Positions 55,397 to 64,000 of a stretch of DNA of 64,000 nucleotides are shown piece after piece (position 1 is the first letter of the stretch; every line of letters starts with the position of its first letter). The notes beneath the pieces are model-generated. The model had not been told where the DNA came from. It searched no databases and was given only the letters and a program-made list of their open reading frames with translations. Made by a program: the position numbers and the translations under genes. Origin of the DNA: Bifidobacteriaceae bacterium (GTDB lineage: Bacteria; Actinomycetota; Actinomycetes; Actinomycetales; WQXJ01); the NCBI GenBank assembly GCA_031281585.1, contig JAITFE010000020.1:1-64000 (forward strand), given 5' to 3'.

Positions 55397-55524
55397 GTCT
55401 GGCTCCTGACGACGGCACCGACGGCGATCCCAACTGAGTTGTTGGTTTACGAAACAGTTTACACATTGCGATGCACTACTGTTGCCTTGAAAGGCTGTCA
55501 GCCGCTATTGCCAAAGGAACCCCA
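55397..55524. promoter_or_regulatory. Divergent promoter region of the two cas units
   Basis: 128 bp between cas6e (leftward) and cas7 (rightward). An A+T-rich section at 55439-55470 holds GTTTAC twice with a 12-bp period, a possible regulator site or promoter. AGGAG (about 55403-55407, minus strand) and AAAGGA (55513-55518, plus strand) are the ribosome sites of the two first genes. Confidence 0.4.
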
Positions 55525-56877
55525 GTGACCGAGACATCTCTCTTCGCCGAACTCGCATCCGCGCTTGACCGGGGCGCGGTGGCGATCCGTTTCCGTGACC
55601 AGCTCGAGCCCACCGCGGGCCACCGACAACCATTTCAACCGGCCACCTATCTGGGCGATAGGGCACGTTCCTACGCGACATGGGCACAGGGCGTGGTGAA
55701 CCCGGACGGAACGGCCGCGTTCCACGGGGGGGAACGTCTGACCATCACCTGCGTGACAGTGGACTCGGAGCCAAGTCAGGCGAATCGCGCGGAATCTGGG
55801 ATCGCCGACCTTGTTGAACGCCAAGTGCTGGACCTTCCCAAGCTCGAGGTCATTGTCAATCCCGGCTGCACGCCGGAGCGGCCCGACACGGTGCCCGAGT
55901 TGGAGAGCATTCGCGGCGAACGGCGTTTCACCATCTTCGACACTCCCCATCGCGAGCAGGACCCGCTGTTTAGGTTCGGGCTGGTGCCCAGGGAAGAATT
56001 CGCCTTGGCGGAAACTGAGAAGAATGTCGCGGAACCTGTGCCCGGGTTCGTTCCGTTCGCCCGCACAAAGATTGGCCAATCGATCCTGACCGCGCCGGGA
56101 AACGACCTGTCCGCGCTGCTGCGCCACACGCCCGCTTCATTGGTGTTCGGCTTTTGGCACTCGTATGGCACTGGCCTCACGGCCGAGCGTGCGCGTCTGG
56201 CCAGGCGCTACACGTCAACCATAATAGCGCGTGACGCCCAGCCCGTGGTTGGTGGCACCGCGAAACGGGCGCTCTTCAATGAAGGCAAGGACGTTCAGCT
56301 AACGTTGAGCGACGACGACGACCTTCTGTTTGCTGTGGTGCCTCCTGAGCAGAAGGTCGACAAGACCGTGTCTGTTGGGAAACCCTCGTCGGTCGGGGCA
56401 GGCTCCATACTTGGGGAGTTTGGAGAACGTGGCTTCACCGCCGAAGTCATCGAGTGGATCTCCACCGTCAGTTTGCGCGGTTTTGCCCAGACACCGCTGG
56501 GCGAAGGGGTCAGCGCACAGCAGCGGCGCTCGGTGACCCTGGCCCTCGCCGTGCTGGCGATCGCAGGACGCGCGAGGGCCGATCTCTTCCTGCGGTCCGG
56601 TTGCGACTTGGTGCCGGTCCCAGGCACAAGCGTGATCGAAGCCATCCGCCATGATGGAAAGGCGGAGCGGCTGGAACTCGACCTGACTGACCAATCCTTG
56701 GGCGGGGCGCTAGCGGAAGCCAAGAAGAGTCTCGACGACGCCAGCAAGGGGGCTGGCAGGCAACTCTCGATTGGCGGCAAGGCGGACAGCGTCACAATGC
56801 GGCTATCGCCAGGTTACCGTGAGCTAATCGACGCCTCGAACGCCATACCATCGATTTTCAAAGGCGAAACTGACTAA
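55525..56877 (+). CDS. cas7: Type I-G/I-U Cas7 (Csb1 family)
   Basis: 450 residues from the GTG at 55525, chosen because AAAGGA lies 6 nt upstream; an ATG at 55471 has no ribosome site. Csb1-type backbone subunit: FQPATYLG near residue 40, TVDSEPSQANRAES (residues about 79-91; the family pattern is LVDSvqSQANRmE), PFARTKIGQSI and LVFGFWHSYGTG, then a Cys- and Gly-containing C-terminus. It would coat the crRNA in the Cascade. Overlaps the next gene by one base (TAATG). No recognisable RNA-cutting site. Confidence 0.82.
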   Translation: MTETSLFAELASALDRGAVAIRFRDQLEPTAGHRQPFQPATYLGDRARSYATWAQGVVNPDGTAAFHGGERLTITCVTVDSEPSQANRAESGIADLVERQVLDLPKLEVIVNPGCTPERPDTVPELESIRGERRFTIFDTPHREQDPLFRFGLVPREEFALAETEKNVAEPVPGFVPFARTKIGQSILTAPGNDLSALLRHTPASLVFGFWHSYGTGLTAERARLARRYTSTIIARDAQPVVGGTAKRALFNEGKDVQLTLSDDDDLLFAVVPPEQKVDKTVSVGKPSSVGAGSILGEFGERGFTAEVIEWISTVSLRGFAQTPLGEGVSAQQRRSVTLALAVLAIAGRARADLFLRSGCDLVPVPGTSVIEAIRHDGKAERLELDLTDQSLGGALAEAKKSLDDASKGAGRQLSIGGKADSVTMRLSPGYRELIDASNAIPSIFKGETD

Positions 56878-58184
56878 TGGCCGGCCCAGAACGGCCTGGC
56901 ATCATCCGCATCGATGTGCGCCTAATCGCAGGATTCTTTGACGGCGACATCTCGCCCGGTCGCCACGAGTGGCCTCCGTCGCCCTATCGGGTGTTCGCGG
57001 CTCTCAGAGCCGGTGCCGCAGGGCTGCGTCGAACAGAGTCGCCCGCAGCGGAACAGCGGGCGGTGGATGCGCTCCGGCGCCTCGAACTCGCTGGGCCGCC
57101 AACCATCCACGCTTCGAACGCCGTGGCGCACCGTCGAGACTCTTTTGTGCCTGTAATACCCGACTATGGCGGCACGGGCGTCAACGTGGTGGACGTGGGC
57201 AGGATGGATAACCGAGTGAAGGCCAATTCGTTCCCGGAAATCTCCACTTCCCGGGCGCTCAAGCCAGTTACACGCGTCGCCCCCGACGTGCCAATGGTCG
57301 CCTTTGACATCGAGACTCATGACTTGACGCACGATGACGTGCTGTGGCTTGACCGGGCTGCAGCCGAGGTTGGATATTTCGGGCGTTCTACTTCGCCCGC
57401 GATCGTGAGGGTGTGGACCGAGACCCCGCTGATCCGCGGCACGGTTGCGCATCGGCCGGGGCCCGGTCGGGCCCTGAACGTGTGGGGACCCGGCACACTG
57501 GCCGTTCTCGACGCCAAGCATGCGGCCTTCGCTTGGGGCGACGTGCCTTTTCGCGGCCGGCCGCCAACGGCGAGCGTCCATTACACCATGCCATTCGAGT
57601 CCTGGGAGCCAGTGGGCGAATCCCTCGTCACCTGGGATGTGCTCACGCCATCACGCGGGATCCTGGCGGCGCGCGGCGTCATCCGCGCCCACAGTCAGCT
57701 TGGTGTTCTGGCCGATCAGGCGCCTGCGAAGACCCAGTTGTGCCTGATCGCCAATGTGGGCACCAAATACGCCCGGGGGCAACTCGCGCTGGCTCTGTCC
57801 TGCGATTCAGCTGCTTCCCGAAACACCGTGGTTGGGCGGCTCCGGGAGCTCGGTTGGCTGCCTGACTCACGCGGAGGGTGGCTGCAGCGGCGCACGTGGA
57901 CCGCCTCGGCCCAGACGTTCGCATCGGCCGTGCCTTTCCGGTGCCCCGTCGGCTCGGCTGCCAAGGCGGAGGACCGAGCGCGCGAAATCCTGGGCCGGTG
58001 GGGCGAAATCGACCACCTGGCCATCAGCCGGCAGCCGTTTCTGCGAGGAGTAGAGCCTGTGCCGGATCGCCGGTTCTGGTTTGTCCTAGTGCGCTTCGCG
58101 GACGCTCTCGCCGAAACAGCTTTTCCGCGACGGCTTGGCCGATTCGACGGCACTCTCTATCCGATTGCTGAGAGGCAGCCGTGA
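56877..58184 (+). CDS. csb2: Type I-G/I-U Cas5 (Csb2 family), Cas6 half apparently reduced
   Basis: 435 residues. Csb2 hallmarks: HEWPPSPYRVFAALRAG (residues 30-46) and VGYFGRSTSPAIVRV (165-179). In I-G systems Csb2 is a Cas5-Cas6 fusion, usually about 500 residues, whose end has a Cas6-type glycine-rich loop. Here the end reads FPRRLGRFDGTLYPI with no clear G-rich loop, so the Cas6 half may be inactive or rebuilt, which would explain the separate cas6e. This is by-eye judgement. GTGA overlap with the Cas3 gene. Confidence 0.78.
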   Translation: MAGPERPGIIRIDVRLIAGFFDGDISPGRHEWPPSPYRVFAALRAGAAGLRRTESPAAEQRAVDALRRLELAGPPTIHASNAVAHRRDSFVPVIPDYGGTGVNVVDVGRMDNRVKANSFPEISTSRALKPVTRVAPDVPMVAFDIETHDLTHDDVLWLDRAAAEVGYFGRSTSPAIVRVWTETPLIRGTVAHRPGPGRALNVWGPGTLAVLDAKHAAFAWGDVPFRGRPPTASVHYTMPFESWEPVGESLVTWDVLTPSRGILAARGVIRAHSQLGVLADQAPAKTQLCLIANVGTKYARGQLALALSCDSAASRNTVVGRLRELGWLPDSRGGWLQRRTWTASAQTFASAVPFRCPVGSAAKAEDRAREILGRWGEIDHLAISRQPFLRGVEPVPDRRFWFVLVRFADALAETAFPRRLGRFDGTLYPIAERQP

Positions 58185-61100
58185 GCGATCTGGGGATTGT
58201 AGAGTTCGTGGAGTTCTTCCGGGCGGCCCACGGAGGCCACGACCCGTACAAGTGGCAGATAACGTTGGCTGACCGGGCCATCTACGGCGAATGGCCGCGT
58301 GAAATTGAGGTGCCTACCGGCCTGGGGAAGACCGCCGCCATAACCGCTGCGGTGTTTGCCATGGCCGCACGTGACGATTCTCCAACCAGGGTGGCATATG
58401 CGGTCAACAACCGCATGGTTGTGACTTCCGCGTTTGACCAGGTCTTGAGGCTTCAGCGACTTCTTGTGCGGCACTCAAACTCAAGCAACTCCGGGCCATC
58501 TTCCGGGGCCAATCCGGGTCACGACCAAGATCCGACCGGAGTTCTGGCGGAAGTGTCGCGTCGCCTGCAGGCCCGCGCAGGAATGTTCGGGACGCAGCTT
58601 TGCCTGGCCCCGCTGGTTGTGTCGCGGCTGCAGGGCGGCGAGATGAAGGACACCGAATGGAGGCGTTCCCCGACGGCCCCAACAGTCATTACTGGCACGA
58701 TTGACCAAATCGGGTCGCGCATGCTGTTCCGCGGTTATGGCACCTCAGAAAGAACCCGATCGCTAGAGGCGGGGCTCCTCGGCGAAGACTGCCTGGTCCT
58801 TCTTGACGAACCGCACCTCGCCGTGCCTTTCTTGGAAACCCTTGAATCCCTCAGCGCATACAGAAACCAGCTAGAGGCTTCGCATGAGAACGTGTGCATC
58901 TTGGGTGCCACATTGCCGGGCCGGTCGCGGTGTCTGATGGGTGCCGGAGCGGCGAGTGGGCACGAGCGCGCTTCCGCGCAGTTGGTCTTTGACGCCTCCG
59001 CGGAAGACCCGACAGGGCAGGTCAACCGCCTGATTCGCGTGCGCAAACCACTCCGAACTGTGAAAGCTCCCAAGGCGGCGATAATCGCCGCCTATGTTCG
59101 TGAGGTGCAACGCGCAGCCAATATGGGCAGGCGCCGCGTTGCCGTGATGGTCAACACCGTGGCGTTCGCAAGGGGCGTGTTTGAGGCGCTGCGGAAGGGC
59201 TTGGTCGCCGAGTCTTCGGGGGCATCGAAGCATCAAGTGGACGGTGTGTCGGACGAGGCGGATCCCCGGCCGGCGTTCCAATTCGAGTTGGCAATCGGCC
59301 GGGTGCGTCCGGACGACCGGCGACCCATCGCCGACAGGCTGAACCAGTGGTGTGGTCCGGACGCGGGCAGCGCGGCAAGCGCGGAGTCGCCGAATGAAGG
59401 CAATCCGGTGGTGGTGGTGGCGACCCAAACCCTGGAAGTCGGTGCCGACCTTAGCTTTGATCACGTCATCTCCGAAGCTGCTCCTTGGCCATCGCTGGTG
59501 CAGCGCGCCGGTCGGCTGCACCGCCGGGGCCTGGATAGGGCGGGCCACCAGCCCGCCGGTGAATTTGTTGTTATGTCGTTGTCGGAGGCCGGGGAACGCC
59601 ATCCCGCGTACGGCAAAGCCTCCAAAGAAACCTTCGACCAACTGCGCGCGTGGACTCGTGAGGGAGAAGCGGAAATCGGGTATTTCGGGATTGAAGAAGC
59701 GGCGCGCGCTGGTCGCTTCGGGGAGCAGTGCTACCCCGCTCCAACCAATGCCCCCATTCTGCTCGACGAGCATGTGGAGACCTGGCTCGTCACCGCCCCA
59801 GCGCTCTCGCCCGATTGCGACGTGCCCGTGGCACCCTTCCTTCACGGCGAACAAACAGCAGATGATGTGCGCATGGTTTGGCGCGACGGCATCGCGGATC
59901 TCCTGGCAAGTCGACGGGGCGCGGCGGCAGGAAGCGCGCAGAAGCCGTTCAGCGATGCCGACCTTGGCCTTGATGCCTTACCCGTGCGACCGGGCGAGGT
60001 GATCGAGATCCCCGTCAGTGCGGCGCGCGCTTTCCTGCGCGGAGCCAGAGCGGCCACGGCTTTCGTGGCCGACGACGTTACCGCCCTTGAGGAAGGGCAG
60101 GATGGCTCGGCGGCTCCTCCGGATGGCGCTCACAGGCCGGTCTTCCTCATCCGCGTCGGAGACAACTGGTCAAGGAATCTCGCCGACTTGCGTCCCGGCA
60201 GCCACGTCATGGTCGACTCGCGCGCTGGCGGGTTGCTTCCGGGCAGCGGTACGGGAGGCTCGCGCCAGTTTCTTGGCTGGGATCCCACGGCGACTGTCAA
60301 GGTGACAGATCTTGGGGACGGCGTGGACGGCATCGGAAACTGGCGTGTGCGTGTCTCCAGACTTGCGGCGAACGAGTTTGCAGGGCCATTTTCGCTCGAG
60401 GATGCCGAACGCGACGAGATCGGAAGGCTGCATGGTCTGGACATGTGCACGGGCGAGCAACGTATGGTGGCAGGCGACTCAGTGGCCGACGCGGTGGCCG
60501 AACGTCTTAGAGAACTCATCCAGGCCGCCTTCGACCGCGTTGTCGGCGGAACCGAATTTGCAGCATTGCGGGGCCGGCGCTGCGAAATCGTCTCAATGGG
60601 CGTAGACGGGAGCCCACTCAGGGACATTGTGGCGAGGTTTGCGATCGCCGGGTCAACCGCCGAGCTTGGTGGGCAGGTGGAGTTGAAGTCCCACGCAGAG
60701 CGAACTGCCGCCTTCGCCGCCGATGCTGTCGGCCGCATCGCGGAACCGAAATGGCGGACAGCGGCGGTGTTTGCCGCGTTGCACCACGATGACGGAAAGG
60801 CGCGCCCAGAATGGCAACAGTACGCCGTGGGCGCGAGGGTGACTACGCCCAGTCGGGTGATCGCCAAGTCGGGGCGTTCGCCAGAGCGCGGGGAAAAGCA
60901 AACAGACCGAGCCGGAAGTGGGCTCGAAAGCGGTTGGCGGCACGAGGCGCTCTCGGCCTTGATCGTGGAACGCGCTGTGGCCGGAGAGTCGCAAGAGGAT
61001 AGCGGGTTGCTGGTGGGGCAACGGCCGGACATGGGATCGTTGTGCGATCTGGTGGCCCACCTCGTAGGCAGCCACCACGGGTACGGAAGGCCTTTCTACG

Positions 61101-62359
61101 CGACGCATGTTGAAGGGCGGCCTGAGCAGGTGTTGAGCGATGCGAGGGCTGAACGCTTCCGGAAGCTTAACGCTGAGCTGGGCCCCTGGCGTCTGGCTCA
61201 CATGGAGGCAGTCGTGCGGCTTGCCGATTGGGCCGCTTCTTCGGTGCCAACCGAGATAGGGCAACTGGGCGACGCTAGAGAAGGGCAAGCATCTCCGGTG
61301 GCGACAGCTGGCCGCTGGTCGGTTTTGAAGGGCACGTTTGTCAATGATCGCTTGCGGCCGCCAGTCGAAGTGGCGCTAGCGGGGCTCGGAGGCTCGAATC
61401 TGGCAGACTACTGCGCGGCAGTCGGCATGCTGCGGGCACTGTCTCTGGCCGATCCCTCGGTCACGCTGCGGTGGGACAGCGCGCGAGGGCTGGACACAGT
61501 GCCGGTGGTCGCGTTGCCGGATGTTCTGCCGTCTGAGTTCGAGCAGGAGGGTCCGGCCGCCGCCGGTGTCACGGTCCTTGAGCGGGCGTTGGATGGCCTT
61601 GCCGTGTTCGCGCGGGCGAAGACGGCGGTGTTCGGCTCCAGCGCCGGAGGGTCAGAATCGGGAATCGCGGTCGAGGACTTCCGGCGGATGGCCGAGGCGG
61701 CACGGGTCACCGACTTGGGCGAGTTGCTGGCCCGACAGGACTGCTCGGAATGGTTGTCCGGCACTTACTGTGAGTGGGTTCGGCTCAAGAGCAAGCCTCA
61801 AAGTGTGGCGGCAAGTGTGGCTGCCATCTGGACATCCGGTCGGGGCGACGCGTGGGGGCAGATCAGCGACGCCGTCGGTCTTCGTGAGCGGGCGTCGGGT
61901 ACGGGCCGGGGAGCAACGGCAGCCAAGGAATTGATCAGGTCCGTGGGCGCGGCACTCACAGGGAAGTTCGGTGACCTCCACAGCTTGAGGGACCCAAGGG
62001 CCAAGCTGTTTGGCTTGGACCACGGATCGAGTTCGTTCAGGGCGAAGGCCGAACGCGACAGCGGGTATTACCCGTTGCTTGCCGCCTTCGCGCTGTACGG
62101 CTTCAACGGTCTATACCGTCCGCGCACCCGGTGGACGGCCACGGGGGCCCGCAGGCTAAAGGATGAACGCTTGGTCGAGGTGGACATGTGGTTGCACGCT
62201 TCTGCGATCCGTTACGCCACGCTGAGGCAAATCGCTCTGGTCGGACCCAAGCCAGTGTGGCTCGGTGAGGGTTCGGCCGTCAAGCGCTCCCGCGAGATCG
62301 TGACAAGCGGTCACAGCTCCTTTTTCGGGCCCGCATCACCACTGGACGCAAGGAGGTGA
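58181..62359 (+). CDS. cas3: Cas3 helicase-HD nuclease fused to a Cas8-like domain
   Basis: 1392 residues. Superfamily 2 helicase: motif I VPTGLGKT (K50), DEPH box (209-212), GATLPG, TQTLEVGADLSFD and QRAGRLHRRG (441-450). An HD nuclease follows instead of preceding the helicase, as in I-G Cas3: LHHDDGKARPEW (H868-D871), SHHGYGRP (H965-H966) and RLADWAAS (D1016). From about 1062 a further 330 residues begin VALAGLGGSNLADYCAAVGMLRAL, a start resembling Csx17/Csb3 (Cas8u) large subunits, and end with GYYPLLAAFALYGFNGLY-like sequence. So target recognition, unwinding and cutting may be in one chain. The Cas8 assignment is less sure than the Cas3 part. GTG start; the stop is 95 bp before the large array. 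Confidence 0.85.
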   Translation: MSDLGIVEFVEFFRAAHGGHDPYKWQITLADRAIYGEWPREIEVPTGLGKTAAITAAVFAMAARDDSPTRVAYAVNNRMVVTSAFDQVLRLQRLLVRHSNSSNSGPSSGANPGHDQDPTGVLAEVSRRLQARAGMFGTQLCLAPLVVSRLQGGEMKDTEWRRSPTAPTVITGTIDQIGSRMLFRGYGTSERTRSLEAGLLGEDCLVLLDEPHLAVPFLETLESLSAYRNQLEASHENVCILGATLPGRSRCLMGAGAASGHERASAQLVFDASAEDPTGQVNRLIRVRKPLRTVKAPKAAIIAAYVREVQRAANMGRRRVAVMVNTVAFARGVFEALRKGLVAESSGASKHQVDGVSDEADPRPAFQFELAIGRVRPDDRRPIADRLNQWCGPDAGSAASAESPNEGNPVVVVATQTLEVGADLSFDHVISEAAPWPSLVQRAGRLHRRGLDRAGHQPAGEFVVMSLSEAGERHPAYGKASKETFDQLRAWTREGEAEIGYFGIEEAARAGRFGEQCYPAPTNAPILLDEHVETWLVTAPALSPDCDVPVAPFLHGEQTADDVRMVWRDGIADLLASRRGAAAGSAQKPFSDADLGLDALPVRPGEVIEIPVSAARAFLRGARAATAFVADDVTALEEGQDGSAAPPDGAHRPVFLIRVGDNWSRNLADLRPGSHVMVDSRAGGLLPGSGTGGSRQFLGWDPTATVKVTDLGDGVDGIGNWRVRVSRLAANEFAGPFSLEDAERDEIGRLHGLDMCTGEQRMVAGDSVADAVAERLRELIQAAFDRVVGGTEFAALRGRRCEIVSMGVDGSPLRDIVARFAIAGSTAELGGQVELKSHAERTAAFAADAVGRIAEPKWRTAAVFAALHHDDGKARPEWQQYAVGARVTTPSRVIAKSGRSPERGEKQTDRAGSGLESGWRHEALSALIVERAVAGESQEDSGLLVGQRPDMGSLCDLVAHLVGSHHGYGRPFYATHVEGRPEQVLSDARAERFRKLNAELGPWRLAHMEAVVRLADWAASSVPTEIGQLGDAREGQASPVATAGRWSVLKGTFVNDRLRPPVEVALAGLGGSNLADYCAAVGMLRALSLADPSVTLRWDSARGLDTVPVVALPDVLPSEFEQEGPAAAGVTVLERALDGLAVFARAKTAVFGSSAGGSESGIAVEDFRRMAEAARVTDLGELLARQDCSEWLSGTYCEWVRLKSKPQSVAASVAAIWTSGRGDAWGQISDAVGLRERASGTGRGATAAKELIRSVGAALTGKFGDLHSLRDPRAKLFGLDHGSSSFRAKAERDSGYYPLLAAFALYGFNGLYRPRTRWTATGARRLKDERLVEVDMWLHASAIRYATLRQIALVGPKPVWLGEGSAVKRSREIVTSGHSSFFGPASPLDARR

Positions 62360-62454
62360 TCAGGTCGCCAGGATCACGCAGCCGTGAGGCCATGCTCAGC
62401 TCCGGAGTGGTCAAGAATTGGTAGATGCGTGAGCAAAACTGCACTTCAAGAAGG
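62360..62454 (+). promoter_or_regulatory. Leader of the large CRISPR array
   Basis: 95 bp between the cas3 stop and the first repeat. It is the only place for a leader if the array is read rightward. The 3' part (62413-62454) is richer in A than its surroundings. I see no convincing promoter; the cas transcript could run into the array. No clear match to the sequence beside the short array. Confidence 0.4.
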
Positions 62455-64000
62455 GCAGTCCCCGCGTGTGCGGGGGTAGAGGCGGTCCTCGATCAGGAGG
62501 ATGTTCCCTGACCACGCAGTCCCCGCGTGTGCGGGGGTAGAGGGTTGACACGGCGAGCGCAACCTGAGGAGGCGCAGCAGTCCCAGCGTGTGCGGGGGTA
62601 GAGGTCTTGGCCCAGCTCAATTCTGAGGCCATGGAGCGCAGTCCCCGCGTGTGCGGGGGTAGAGGCGACGGCGGCTCGCAGTTCACGCCGAGGCAGGTGC
62701 AGTCCCCGCGTGTGCGGGGGTAGAGGGTCCGGCAGACTCTCGCAGCCGCCGTCCCAGCCGCAGTCCCCGCGTGTGCGGGGGTAGAGGACCTGGCATGTGG
62801 TGCAGGGCGCGTGGCGGAAAGCAGTCCCCGCGTGTGCGGGGGTAGAGGCGGGTCGCTGGAGACCGTCTTCATCAAGTCCGGGCAGTCCCCGCGTGTGCGG
62901 GGGTAGAGGCGGGTCGCTGGAGACCGTCTTCATCAAGTCCGGGCAGTCCCCGCGTGTGCGGGGGTAGAGGCCAGGTTGACGTGATGGTCGCGTTCCGGGG
63001 CGTGCAGTCCCCGCGTGTGCGGGGGTAGAGGCACGGTCTGGGCGTCGCAGGGCGGGGACTTCCAGCAGTCCCCGCGTGTGCGGGGGTAGAGGCGTGGATT
63101 TGGAGCCGAAGTACGGGATGGGCGGGCAGTCCCCGCGTGTGCGGGGGTAGAGGCGGGCTGCACCTGCTCGGGACGCTGCTGCTGGCGCAGTCCCCGCGTG
63201 TGCGGGGGTAGAGGCATCGGCCGGGGCGCGATCTCGGTGAAGTGGCAGCAGTCCCCGCGTGTGCGGGGGTAGAGGGGACGGGATCGTCGGCCGGTGGCAG
63301 GCCGTGATGCAGTCCCCGCGTGTGCGGGGGTAGAGGCCGCTTCCCGCTCCCATGCCGCAGGCGTGCCCCGCAGTCCCCGCGTGTGCGGGGGTAGAGGCGG
63401 CGCCGGATGCGTTTTGGACTGGGTTTGGTCGCAGTCCCCGCGTGTGCGGGGGTAGAGGTGTGGATCCGGCGACCGTCGCGTCCTGGCTGAGGCAGTCCCC
63501 GCGTGTGCGGGGGTAGAGGGCGTGGACGGATCGGTGTCCAGCGGATGACGGCAGTCCCCGCGTGTGCGGGGGTAGAGGCATAGACATCTCGCACCGCGTC
63601 GGTGATACGGCGCAGTCCCCGCGTGTGCGGGGGTAGAGGCGTCCAACGCGGCGCGCGCGAGCTTGTCGGAACGCAGTCCCCGCGTGTGCGGGGGTAGAGG
63701 GTGGCAGCACCTCAAAGCGGCGCCGCCGGACTCGCAGTCCCCGCGTGTGCGGGGGTAGAGGGCCCTCAGCGGCACAACCGCCGCCAGGCCAGGTGCAGTC
63801 CCCGCGCGTGCGGGGGTAGAGGTCCACGTCGAAGACATGCGACATGACAAAAGCGGCAGTCCCCGCGTGTGCGGGGGTAGAGGGTCCGCCAACAACCGCA
63901 ACCACCTGAAGGGAACGCAGTCCCCGCGTGTGCGGGGGTAGAGGCCCGAGAGAGGACGCGGCCCCGAACACGGCCGCGCAGTCCCCGCGTGTGCGGGGGT
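62455..64000 (+). CRISPR. Large CRISPR array, 26 repeats, cut by the window end
   Basis: Repeats of 28 nt (5-nt GCAGT, stem CCCCGC, loop GTGT, stem GCGGGG, then GTAGAGG) and 33-nt spacers, with an exact 61-bp period. The first repeat is at 62455-62482 and the 26th starts at 63978 and runs past the end; 25 spacers are seen. Variants: repeat 3 (62577) has C to A in the stem, repeat 23 (63795) has T to C in the loop. Spacers 62849-62881 and 62910-62942 are identical. The 5-nt/stem/7-nt layout resembles type I-E repeats and suggests rightward transcription with GTAGAGG as handle. Confidence 0.98.

Noticed and set aside
62411-63971. Very long leftward open frames translating to repeated PRTRGDC / PAHAGTA / PHTRGL units
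   Set aside because: They are the CRISPR repeats read on the other strand. The 61-bp period is not a multiple of three, so the repeat cycles through all frames, and the repeat has no stop codon in any leftward frame. There is no ribosome site or conserved product.
54575-64000. A plain type I-E locus
   Set aside because: Repeat shape and Cas6e-like gene suggested it, but cse1 (cas8e), cse2 and the I-E cas7/cas5 are absent, and the HD domain of Cas3 is C-terminal as in I-G.
62455-64000. Self-targeting spacers against genes in this window
   Set aside because: None was noticed by reading. A proper search on both strands is required before saying there is none.

Overview
The window is high-G+C DNA with dense, tightly packed genes, many GTG starts and many 4-bp ATGA/GTGA overlaps. 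Gene content and order point to an actinobacterium (Actinomycetota): a PknL/PknB-type PASTA kinase next to idsA and metF, a principal sigma factor with an Ala/Lys/Pro-rich N-terminus followed by DUF3152 and DUF7455 genes, an ANTAR regulator (PdtaR) next to polA, a sufR-B-D-Rieske-C-S-U-T cluster, and hrcA-dnaJ-rsmE under a CIRCE operator. I cannot name a species. Several genes start 6-7 nt after a TAGNNT hexamer, which suggests leaderless mRNAs.

Layout. 1-5930 is accessory: a decayed DUF4143 ATPase remnant, a three-gene operon (zinc ribbon, small membrane protein, TPR-CHAT protease) that looks like a conflict or cell-suicide module, then a tyrosine-integrase remnant beside tRNA-Pro(GGG). 6021-18400 is mostly housekeeping (kinase, idsA, metF, DUF4192, rpoD, DUF3152, DUF7455) with NERD and HNH nuclease genes, an Imm5-like gene and a voltage-gated-type K+ channel. 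18428-31279 is one nine-gene leftward operon: an Opp/Dpp importer, a heterodimeric ABC exporter-fold pair, then urocanase-like, DUF917 and histidine-lyase-like enzymes. The lyase lacks the Ala-Ser-Gly triad that forms the MIO cofactor. The set fits ergothioneine or thiol-histidine breakdown better than ordinary histidine use. 31602-34202 holds two multi-DUF427 genes and 34234-37066 an ABC export operon. A tRNA with a CAA (Leu) anticodon in a short class I body follows. 37233-54430 is core again: pdtaR, polA, a Bcr/CflA transporter, suf, a GH13 enzyme, a DUF433/DUF5615 toxin-antitoxin pair bracketed by 64-bp direct repeats, and hrcA-dnaJ-rsmE.

The most striking region is 54575-64000, a compact hybrid type I CRISPR-Cas locus. 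Rightward genes encode a Csb1-type Cas7, a Csb2-type Cas5 and a 1392-residue protein that appears to join Cas3 helicase, HD nuclease and a Cas8-like domain. Leftward and divergent lies a Cas6e-like processing nuclease, a family normally belonging to type I-E. Each transcription unit ends in its own CRISPR array with the same I-E-like repeat: a decayed 3-repeat array after cas6e and a 26-repeat array after cas3 that runs off the window. No cas1, cas2 or cas4 is inside the window.
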